The translations under genes were made by a program, and so were the position numbers. 64,000 nt of DNA from Physella acuta (taxonomy: Eukaryota > Mollusca > Gastropoda > Physidae): contig NW_026733778.1 of NCBI RefSeq assembly GCF_028476545.1, forward strand, positions 1 to 64,000, written 5' to 3'. Below, one piece after another: positions 51,101 through 63,100 of the stretch. Position 1 is the first letter of the stretch. Every line of letters begins with the position of its first letter. The notes under the pieces are model-generated. The model was not told the origin of the DNA. It saw nothing but the letters and a program-made list of their open reading frames with translations, and did no database searches.

Positions 51101-54100
51101 CCCTTGTGTGACAATAGTGTTTGACACTACAGCACGTCTTAGCTGTAGTGGGGAGGGGGGATGTGGGAACATAGAAGACACGTTAGATTTTCTTACAGGC
51201 TCCGTAATAAAATAACACCCCCCACCTCCTCCATATCGGTGGTGTGGTCTATTTATCCAAAACCCCCACAAACTTTCAAATAACAGCACGAGCCAAACAA
51301 CTGACCGTAACACTGAGGTACGCGGCAACACGTGTTAGCCATTAACTAATCTGCCATCTATCACATCCGGCTCAATAGCCTTTCACAACCTCAACAAGCC
51401 AGCAACTGATCTTAATACCCACTTGTTTTTACCCTCCACCCCCCCCCCCCCATTTTTTTTTACCTGAGTCAAGGTGTGCTTTAAAGTTCAAGACTTATAC
51501 CCCACCCCCAAACCGTAGCCCCCCCCCCTACCCCATCCACGAAAAGCAATACCATAAACGCCAATGTAACAAGACAATTTGAGAGGAGACAGACAAGATA
51601 AAAATAGCAGAGGCTGCGGTAGGGCGACACGAACAGTTACATACAGTGGTCCTCACGTTCCACGTTCATTGGGGGCTTTGGTGTTTACTATTTTCTTGGG
51701 ACAGTTCAACAACCACAATATCCGCAATAGTAGTAGTTGGTGAACTCATCCACTGGATCCTAGTACGTAGCAACGACATTCGGGCACATAAGTTGCAGGG
51801 CATAAAAGTTGCAAGGCATAAAAGTTGCAGGGCACTAAAGTTGCAGGGCACAAAAGTTGCAGGGCACAAAAGTTGCAGGATACTAGTACGCAGCAACGAC
51901 ACACGGGCACATAAGTTGCAGGGCACAAAAGTCGCAAGCTACAAAAGTTGCGCGATAGGATCATTGATCTATATTGCAGTTCAAGCAAACAGCGCATACA
52001 ATTACAGGATACAGAAGTTAGAGGACCGGGTCAAATAATAATGTAAACATGGATTGAATGACTTGCGACAATGAGGACCAATAACAGTACACGAGTGGTG
52101 GAAAGTGCAGCAAGAGAAACCACTAAATGAGGTTTACATTTCTGAATGAGAAAACTGAAACGTGTGTTGATCTAAATCTCATGGTTGAGTGCTTAGAGTT
52201 GAAGAATTTTAGAACCACTGAAGTTATGTCAGTGTGAATGTAAGCAGCCCCAGGGGGTTTGCAACAAGCACGAGGCTGCCAACCTTTTAAATTTGCATGC
52301 TTTTAGAAGTGGTTTTTTTTTTTTACTCTTTCTTCATTGTAAACAGTTATAGACTTTCAAATGAAGAGTGACAAGAGAACTACGAACTTTACAACTGGCT
52401 GAAAGACCTAACACCAGTGATGGTTGCATAAAAACCTAACACCAGTGATGGTGGCATAAAGACCAAACACCAGTGATGGTTGCATAAAGACCTAACACCA
52501 GTGATGGTTGCATAAAGAACTAACACCAGTGATGGTGGCATAAAGACCTAACTCTACTAGAAGTTACAAAAAGACCTAACACCATTGATGGCTGCATTAA
52601 GACCTAACACCATTGACGGTACTGTAAGACCTAACACCATTGAGGGTAATGTATGACCCAACACCACTGACATTACTGTAAGACCTAACACTGCACTATG
52701 CCCAAGGATCAGACCAAATCACTCTCATCCTACCCAGTTCGTGATGACACAATCAGTTCACCCCTGACAACATCCAGTAACAGAGACCTCAAGTTGACCA
52801 AAGCTTTCCCTAACAGTGCGAACATCCCCTCCCTTCCCCCTCTCCCCGCATCCCGTGAAAAGTGCAACCCGTTCTGATTTGAACAGAGCAAGGGGAAATA
52901 ATCAATGTTTAGCAAGTCCAAGGCCACTCAGAATTTAAATTAGAAATTAAATGCTCTACATAAGTGCTATTTATATTAAATTTTTAAAAAATTCACATTA
53001 CTGATTTAATTATCCCCCCCCCCCCCCCAACCCTTATGTGCGTGTGTTTATGTGTATTAGTGTACTAAAAATGGTGATGAAGATTTTAAGTTTTATTTTA
53101 AGCTCACAAGCAAACATCCTTTCACTTCTTGTAAAGGTTTATAAAAAAATGTGTATACACAAAGTTCAAATGCTGAAAGTTTGAAAAGAGCATCTGGGCC
53201 AGTATTTTTAACCTCCACATTTTATGCTGATTAAAATAAAAACCTGACCTAGCGGGATTTTAAACTACATTTTTCTCCATCCCCCAGACCAATTTAAAGC
53301 CTAATTGATTTGTACTTTAAAGATTTCAAGCGATTAGCCACAGAGATCTAGGCCTAAGCAGTTAAGAGTTCAAGTAATGTATCCAGACCATGACAGGTGG
53401 GGAAACAAAAGAGTTTAAAAATACTGTTAGAGGTGTGTGTGTGTGCGCACGTGTGAAAGGGTCTGAGCATGGGAAATGAAAAAAGGTGCAAATTTACCTT
53501 TTTCAAACAAATTAAACTAATTTTAAGAAAATCTGTTTGCTATTAAACCTACTTACTTAACACAAACACTTAAACATAGGATTTAAAAAAAAGATTTCTA
53601 AAATTGAAGCAAGAACCAGCCGAGCAAGAAAGTTGATACACTGAAATTAGAACTGAAGGCGGAAGAGAATGTAATTTAAAAAGATGACAAATAATTATTT
53701 TTATCCATTAACCACACCCATATTTACATATTGCAAGCTACACCAGTGAAAATTCTCTAACCTAAAGGGTTAGATTCAGGGTCAGCTTTAAAGCTGAATC
53801 CTTTGTCACCAGCCATGTTTTCAATGTGGAAAATGTGGGTTTGGTTAATTAACGAGTTCATTAACTACTTACATGATTCTTTCCCAGGGCGGGCGCAGCA
53901 AGATGTGGCAGAAGACATGTAGGACTTTCTCCACGCCATCAACAACATCAGACTCAAACTGCCACCTCCACAGGCGAGCAAAATGTGCAAATATATAGGT
54001 GAGGGTGGACTTGTGGGCGGGGGGCATCTCATCAACCAGTTCTACCACAGATTTCACAGACACTGCACCGGATGTTTGACCTAATTCTTCTGATTTTAAA

Positions 54101-57100
54101 AAAAGTAATGCCTTTAATAAAATCATTTAATATTTTAAATTTCATATTTTAATTATTAACAAAACATAATTTATATATCAACTTAATTCAATTTTATTTT
54201 TAAAATTTTATTTTTACAAAACAATTAGAATTTTAGAATTATTATCACCTTAATATTTTTTTTTAACAAAACAATTAAATTAATATCATTTTAATTTAAT
54301 TTAATTTTTTACATTGTTTTTACAAAATAATTACTAATATCACTTAAAAAATCAATTTTATTTTTTTTATTTCTATGTGACAGAATCATAAAAAAAATAG
54401 ACTAGACGTGAACACAAAAACGTAACTAACAAGTGGTGTAAAGTTATATGGTCTGGCAACTTACTGGCAGCTTCAATAAAAGTACTGTACATTTCTACAG
54501 GTATCACCGGGTTGGGCAGCTCTCTAAGGTATTTTTTCAATGCACCGGCTATAGAGTGGACGTCATGGCTGGACAGGTTGACATGCTCCTGGTCACCTGT
54601 AAGTACAATAACACCTGTATGTACAACAACACCTGTATGTACAACAACACCTGTATGTACAACAACACCTGTATGTACAACAACACCTGTATGTACAACA
54701 ACACCTGTATGTACAACAATACCTGCAAGTACAACAACACCTGTATGTACAACAACACCTGTATGTACAACAATACCTGCAAGTACAACAACACCTGTAT
54801 GAAGCAGTGGCAGGTTAATGTGGCGACTTGACTAGGCTGTAGCAATGGTGGCCCAAAATGTGTTTGTATCTATATCAAAATATTGAGTACTGCTAATACA
54901 ATACAGTCCCCAGCTAATTGACTAGTGGGCCCCAGCTAATTATCACCTAGAGGGCCCCAGCTAATTATCAGCTAGAGGGCCCCAGCTAATTATCAGCTAG
55001 TGGGCCCCAGCTAATTATCAGCTAGTAGACCCCAGCTAATTATCAGTTAGTGGGCCCCAGCTAATTATCAGCATTTGAGCCCCAGCTAATTATCAGCTAG
55101 TGGGCCCCAAGTATATTTTTTAGCTAATGTGCCCCAAGTAAATTTTTTGGCTAGGCAATTTCTGGTAATTTATCAGAGGTCACATTGTGAGTAGAGAGAG
55201 GAGAATAGAGTGCTAAAAACATATTTAAAGTGCTAAAAACATTGGATAGAGTAAAATCGACAGAAATTTATCAGCTTATTTTATCATTTATTATTCTGAA
55301 GACTATTCAACAACACTATCAAGTAAGCAAACATCACCCCCAGCAAGTACAGAACTTTACAGGCACAGAAAGTAAACACTAGATAAGACCACTGTCACTG
55401 TGGCTTGTACAAACAGTGGCATGAGACTGACACAGTTCCACCGCCTGACTAAGTGTGTCACAACCAACCAGAGATACAGCCTGCACTTTTAGAAATCTAA
55501 CTGAACATGGGGTGGGGTGGACTTCTCTTATCTGATAAACCCTAGGCTGATAACCCCAGGGTGGTAGCGAGACTTGGTTGTCATGTACTTTGTGATCGCA
55601 AGACATTTTCTTCTGTAACGGCATTTGATCGCAAGACATTTTCTTCTATAATGGCATTAGATCGCAAGACATTTTCTTCTGTAACTGCATTAGATCGCAA
55701 TACTTTTTCTTCTGTAACGGCATTAGATCGCAAGACATTTTCTTCTATAATGGCATTAGATCGCAAGACATTTTCTTCTATAATGGCATTAGATCGCAAG
55801 ACATTTTCTTCTGTAACTGCATTAGATCGCAATACTTTTTCTTCTGTAACGGCATTAGATCGCAAGACATTTTCTTCTGTAATGGCATTAGATCGCAAGA
55901 CTTTTTTCCTCAATTGGCATTATCCACAGCTAAGGTCCTAACAGCTCAGCTGGCATTTTTAAAAATCTAAATACAAGCTGCTAATAGCTTATTGAATTGA
56001 ATCCCCCCTCCCATTTAGATTTAAATACAAGTTTGTAAATTAAATTATTTTGAGAAGCTAATTTAATTTATTCTCCGCGTATATAAAAGCCCAAAAACAT
56101 GTTCCAGCAAGTCAGACAGGCTGGGTGGGATAAACTACAAAAACAGGCTTTAAAAAAAAATGTTGTCGACAAAATATCTTGAAGTAAATACAAATACTAC
56201 CAAAAAAAAAAATAGAACCTTCTAGAACTGACACAGTTTCTGAAAATTTCTGGCTTCATATGGTTTTTAAAAAAAAAGGTTACATTGTTTTCCCATGAGT
56301 TATTGATTTTTTGAGATGGATTTAGAAAAGTTTGTAGCATCTAAGTAGAGAGGGCTGCAACTGAGAACTACATCGTTCAGTGTAAATTACATTGTGTATC
56401 GACTTAACAAGCTTTAATTTAGCATGTAGAAATAACTTAGCTTCAATCAATTTATTCATATAAAAACAACAACTTGAAAGCCGAGCGCTTACCCATATTA
56501 AAAGCAGCTTTAATTTCATTCACTTCTTCTGTACGAGCTGACAGCCTGTATATGCTCAATGCTTCAGATTCTAAAACAAAAAAAAAAATCAAAGTTAATC
56601 CAAAACTACATCAAATTAAAAAACAAAATTTATTAGGAAACCAGACAGGCCAAAACTTCAACATAAAAATAAAAGCAATCAGTTGAAAGAACACAAAAAC
56701 ATACTGTGTATTTTGCACCATTTCTCAATTTCCTCCACACACTTAACGATGACCCAAGGGGCTTCCATACAGGACTTCTCAACCTCGTCTGTCAGCTCAG
56801 ATCCAAATACAGAATCTGAAACGAGTAAACAATCAAAAGTATTATAATTTAAAAAAAAAATTTACATCCAAAATAGAAACAGACATTTTTTTGTTGAATA
56901 TAAAAAAAAACGTGTAGAGTATTTCAACTAAAAAATATAAAAAAGTTGTACTAAAAAGGTACAGGTTATTTATAACAATTTTAACACATGAAAATAGCAT
57001 CCAGATAAAAAAAAAATACTGTCATAAAACCAGGAAAGATTCTTCAAATAAATTTAATTAAGGCGAACGTTAATAATAGAGGTGGTTAACAGGCTGAAGA

Positions 57101-60100
57101 GAAGGAGAGATTTGTTTTTTTTTAAAATAGAGACTCACTACTGGTGAAGCTGGGTCGCCGCAACCTTTCCAGAACAGGTACATTGCACTCTGTGGGTCTC
57201 TGGGCGTGGCAGAACCTGTGGCAGCACATGCCACATTCTGTGGAGGGCAAGCACGGTGGATTAGGGGAAAATATGCCTCAGGTTTATCAACTACTCGGCA
57301 TTGTAAACAAAGCTTTGGTTAAAAATTATTGAAAAAAAATTCCAATTTACATCTCAGACTTGATTAATTTGACAGAAACTTCAATGAAGAATTGGATATT
57401 TATAATTACAATTTTTTTCTGTAAACTTAAGCACAGAGATTGTTAAGGAGAGGACAGTGTGTGGGAGACTCACCCCTACATTGTAGACCCTGACGGACCA
57501 GGCCGTATAGGAACTTGTCACATACATGGCATCTTTGCATGGAGGAAAAATTGTACTCAGCAAATCTGTGCTCAGAGTCTCCTGCTGCAGCTGGAGGATA
57601 AAAACATTCACTTGGTGAGCCAGGTTGTGGGGTGGTATACAGGGGGGGGGGGGGGGGGGTAGAGGATAAAAACATTCAGTTGGTTAGCCAGGTTGTGGGG
57701 TGGTATACAGGGGGGGGGGGGGGGGGGGGTTAGAGGATAAAAACATTCAGTTGGTTAGCCAGACTGTGGGGTGGTATACAGGGGGGGGGGGGGGGGTAGA
57801 GGATAAAAACATTCAGTTGGTTAGCCAGACTGTGGGGTGGTATACAGGGGGGGGGGTAGAGGATAAAAACATTCAGTTGGTTAGCCAGACTGTGGGGTGG
57901 TATACAGGGGCGCGGGGTATACAGGGGGGGGGGGGGGGGCGGAGGAGGAAAGAGAGAAGAGGAGATAAAACTAATTTAGTTAGGTGAGCTGTGTGGGGTG
58001 GAATACCTCTCAGATTGGTATAAACATGGGTTGAGTGCTGTAAAATGGAAATATTTGTGTGGGTCTTAAGGTTTGGTGCCCTTTTAAAAACAAGCATCTA
58101 AGGCAGTGGTTCTTCACCTTTTTGGAGGTATTGAACCTCGTCAGATTTGTTTGCATATTCACCGAACCCCTTCTTAACACAACATATTGGGAGGTGTGTG
58201 CTCACAGCTACAATAAATGTGCTGAGCTTAAGGTCAGTATAGATAGCATTGATAAAATAAGAGAAAACTCCTTGACTTAAAAAGAATTTGTTATTGTACT
58301 TTTTTGTATGTTACTGCCTTGTTAAAAAAAAAAAAAGGTAATAATCCGCTAGGTTACAAGTATGATGGTCACATAAAACGAGGGCAGGATTTAATCTAGC
58401 ATTTATGTTAGTTAAAGTGAATATTAAAATGGAAAAGTATCAGCCTCTTTATTCACGAATGAATAACATGATCATAACAAGATCGTGCTTCCTAGTACAC
58501 GCACTCAGGCATACAATAGCAGGCGACGACTGGGGGAGGGGGAGAAACAGCCGGGTGGTAAGTGAGAGTAACTTAGTTTCCATGACCCTCGCCACTGCCG
58601 TCGGTGACTGAATCAATAAACGCCGAGGTGACACAATTTTTTACACGAGACCGACAGACCGCTCACGATCTCGCGTGTCTCAACCCCCTCCCTCTCCCAG
58701 GGTAAAATTTGCCCGGATCAGCTTGAAAGCAATCTTTCAGCATTACGTCACGACAAGACCTATGTCCATTGCCCGGGGGCACGGCTAATTGCCACGAATG
58801 AAAAAAATATACTGGTAATATCCCAGGTAAGTATTTTTATGAAGCTGCTTATTAATCTAATTTTTTTTAAAAATCTGTGGCTACAGCGTTAACATAAAAC
58901 TTATAACCAGAATACAGAAACATTTTAACCTTTTCTAATGAACTAATACATTACATCATTTGCGATGTAACTGGGGCTTGAAAAACGACAAAAATTTCGT
59001 AATAAACACTCAACTATCTAAAAATTGATTTTAAACATTCTTTTTTAAAAAGACGGACATCACAGTCAAGCGGGGTATAGGGAATGAGCAAAGAGTGGGA
59101 TTATTTTTAGCAAACCTAGCACATGTAAAAAAAAAAAGTACACCCATGACTACTTTTAAGTTACTCACGGGGTGAAGAAAGAACGACTTACCTTCCATAT
59201 CTACAAGACAGTGTCCAGGGGGAGGTAATGATGATGCGTAGCGTTGCTGGAATGACAGAAAAAAAAAACACACCACTTTATTTACAACATAGTGTCACAA
59301 CATAAGCTACTTTAAAATACACAGAAAATAGCTAGGTTTATAGGAGGAAAAAAAAAGGGGGGGGGGGATATAAGAGGAGAGATGCCCACATTCTTAGATC
59401 AAAAGTTTACCAGCTGTCAACTAGTAAGTTTTTTTTGTAATTATAATTCATCAGACGTAGAAATACCCCCCCCCCCCCCCCCCCCCCCCCCCACTCGCAG
59501 CGCCTACGGATTTATGTTAAATTGGGAGTTGTATGCTAGTGCAAAAAAGGCAAGATGGAAGATAGCGTTCGTGTGGTTGGTGGAGAAGAGAAATAGGACC
59601 ATGACATAAACTAAATTGTGATGATTAGGGGGGGGGGGGGGGGGTGAGACAATGAGATAAGAATACTAAATTGGGTGTTTAGTGAGGGGGGGGGGGGTCG
59701 GCCCGTGACACAGACATAAATTGTGTGTCTGTTGATTTGATTGGAGGGAGGTGGCTATGAGATAAGCATGGTAAATTAGGTATGTGGTAATGGGGGGGGG
59801 GGGGTGGGTTCAGCCCATGACACAGACCTACTTGATAAATCGCTTCCGTAAGGAGAGGTATCGAGGGGAGAAAGTAAGCGCGAGTTAAAGGACACGAGGA
59901 AGCAAGAGCAGGTAACCTGTCGCTTCAAAGGTCAGGCTCAGCTCGCTCAGTAGCCTGGTAAAAACCCAATTAATATTGATCACCCTGATTGACATGACCT
60001 AATTAATACTCATCAATCGGATCGATTATTATTTGTCAAAAATGTTCAGAAGATGACATCGATACTGCACACGTCATTCGACCAACCCTGGAGGTGTTTT

Positions 60101-63100
60101 ATTCTAGATGAAGTAGAGTAATTCTGTTTCTATTAAAGCCCAACATCTCAAGTCGCCGGCCAGACCTTTTTTTAAGTGACTACACAGACGCATAAAGACT
60201 ACAATGTTAACTGGGGGCCCCACAAAACCAAGGCATATTAAATAGGCTCCAGAAACCAAAAAATTTAGGGGCCCCTAGAATTTAAATCACATATAGGGGC
60301 CCACAAACCCGAACCACATATAAAGGCCCCACAAAACCAAGGCATGTATAGGGCCCACAATCCAAAACCCATTTAGGTACGCCGCAAACCCAAACCACAC
60401 ATGGGGGCCCCTATAGACCCAAAACCATACGTAAAGCGCCATCCCATGAAAACTACATGTATTCAGCGGATACAAATAACGAAAGCTGCAAATAGAATTC
60501 GGTCACACCTGTGGCGACTTACAAATTTCCAACACACAACCTCGCAGTAACTTCCTAATTCAGTTTACCTCGAACCTTCCTACAAAAAAAAAAAAAAAAT
60601 GCAGACAGCAAATTCTTTTTTTTAACATTAGCACATTTCAATTTATCATATCCTTCAGTGAAAATAAAAATTAAAAAAGGAAAAATTTCCACCGCGCGCG
60701 CGTGTGGAAATGACGTCATACGCCCCACTTTGGCCGCTTGTGGCCTCAAACTTTTTCCACCCTGCACCGGTAGGCAGGGGGAGGGAGGGGGGAGCTGTAC
60801 TTTTTGAAGCCATGCACAAAACGATATGCACATCCTTGTGTTTCAATCCAAGGTCGGCGACAACTGCGCAGTTAGGTTTTCAAGGCCCACCTTCCGACTT
60901 AAAGGTGAAAAAAAAAAAAGGCCTGCGCTGTGCACCGGCCGGACGCGCCAATTATTTCTTGCCTGCCAGCAACACAATTGATAAAACGTTCAACTCAAGT
61001 TTCTGGACTTGCTCCAGAGTGGGTGGAGGTGGGAGGGACGGACCTTGGGGACAATGTAACCTTAATGAACTGATCAAACAATAAGCAATCGCAGGTGGCC
61101 ATCTTTATTTCTCGAACCCTTACAGATATTATTTCCGTTTTAAATTGACAATAAAATCGTCATTTTTTTTTAACAATTAATTTTTCTTTTAAACAATAAA
61201 ATTTTACACCTTCAGGTTAAAAAGCCTTGAGACCCCCAATTATTCCCACTTCAGTTTAAAACGCCTTAAGACACCCCCCCCCCCCCCCCAATCGAGTCAA
61301 CGTTGGATTACCGAAACTACAGACGGTAAAGGGTGGTTGTGCACGTTTGGGAAAATTCCAGTCTAAAAATAACCCCAGCACACTGCCCACGTAATGCATG
61401 TCATCCCCCCAACACACAAAGACAAGGCAGGCAGAAGGGGAGAAAAAAAACACAAGACAAAGCGCACGTTTTTTAATCTGTTAATCTGAGGAGAGTTAAG
61501 GCGACCTTCTAGTACATCACATACAGCCCCGGGCCATGGTGGAAAACACGAAGCTACGTTACGTTGGATTGGATCATACGGCCGAAAAAAGGGACGAGGT
61601 GGAGGGGGGGGGGGGGGGGGGGGGAAAGAAGATGTATTGTATTATGATGTTATTAAGACTAATAAATGATATGAAAATAAGTATTTGAAATGTTTAATGT
61701 GGTAAAACTATTGAAACGTGTTGTTTTCATGCACCAGCTACGAATAGTGCATTAGGACGGCGGTGTTTTTTTTAAAAATTTCATTATAATTTACCCCTGC
61801 TAAAAGATTGTGCGAGATTAATGAAAATGAAATATGAGACATCACTTTTTTTAAACCCTCGACACACGTCTCGGCCTCGTATAGTTCCGTGTGTCGGAAG
61901 ATTCACGAACCAGAGGAGAAAGCTTTTTCAACAGCCCCATTGACCAATGCACCAAACTGCCGGCTACGGCCAGCCGGCTGTGACCTGGCGTAACCTTGCT
62001 CCCAGAGATCCCATCGAGCACGGATGCCGAAATACGATAGTCCAGGTCGCCACTTCGCCCCCAAAAGGCAAACTGACCCGGGCAAAAATAGATTTTTCCT
62101 GAGCAATGGTCGCGTTTATTTTACCGAGAAAAATGTTGAAGTGGAGCGGTGAAAGGGGGGGGGGGGGGGCGCCGGCATGGAGCGGTGAAGGGGGGATGTG
62201 GTACAAGTCGCGACGACTCGTTTCATCTAGGCGTAGTTGCGTGTGAGAAAGTATAGTATATAGTATTAATCCACAAAGATGCTCGCGCGAGGAATGTTAG
62301 GACCCCCCACCCCCTCCCCCATACAGACTCTGAGGTCAGAGGCACTTTTATAAGATGCATGAGAATCTTGACTTGAAGACATGTGGTACATGTTGACTTT
62401 AGCCCCAAACAACTTTCTTCTCTTCTAAATAACAGCTGCACTTTGTGGCCTGGAGGGAGGGGAAGCGAGGGAGGGAGGAGAAGAAATGGTGAGGTAATTC
62501 CGTACCGAACAGTCGAGAAATTTTTTTTTTCAACTGTTACTTCACAATGAGATGGGGGCTGCACTTTTAACATCGCCATTTGATTCAAAGAACTCTACAC
62601 AATATTTGGGCTTTATGTTTGCACATACAATTTGGGCTTTGTATTCGACTTAATGTTTGCACAGATTGTTAGCGATTGTTGCTTCAGAACTTTGTTTTTT
62701 AAATTTAAAAAAAAAAAAAAAAACGACGCTGGGTATGGTTGCCAAATGGAGAAGCATTGGGCCTAGCATGCACGTCAGAACCTTAGGGGCTTTAGTTTTA
62801 AGACTTTACATCATGATATGGGTCGTGATTTAAGGTCTAAGGACTATAGTGGCGTGGTATGGGATGAGTAGTTGGAATCTTTTAATCTAATCAAAGAATT
62901 TGAACCAATTTTTAGAATTTATCTAAAACACGAAACAACTGATAACAATTAAGATTAGACATTAAGATATTCGTCATGATTATAAAAACGTTTTTTTTCT
63001 CCTTGAATTTAAAAAAAAAATATATATCAAGAAAATTAATCCTCAGATTAACCAACAACACAATCTAAAGATAAACCACTCGTAATTTTATTAATTACTT

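Larger units (their letters stand above)
48473..53872 (-). other. Large p85 intron, 5.4 kb
   Basis: Apart from two tandem arrays (51789-51955, 52405-52695) and the CpG-bearing stretch, no exon or transposon end was recognised. Short runs of A and C are scattered through it. Confidence 0.6.

Noticed and set aside
54600-55145. CRISPR-like regular repeats
   Set aside because: Units are contiguous without unique spacers and lie in an animal intron.
55561-55941. Open frames over 100 codons on both strands
   Set aside because: The 33-bp minisatellite in a p85 intron accounts for both.
57700-57987. Gly-rich repeat protein on the plus strand
   Set aside because: G-run tandem duplication in an intron antisense to p85.
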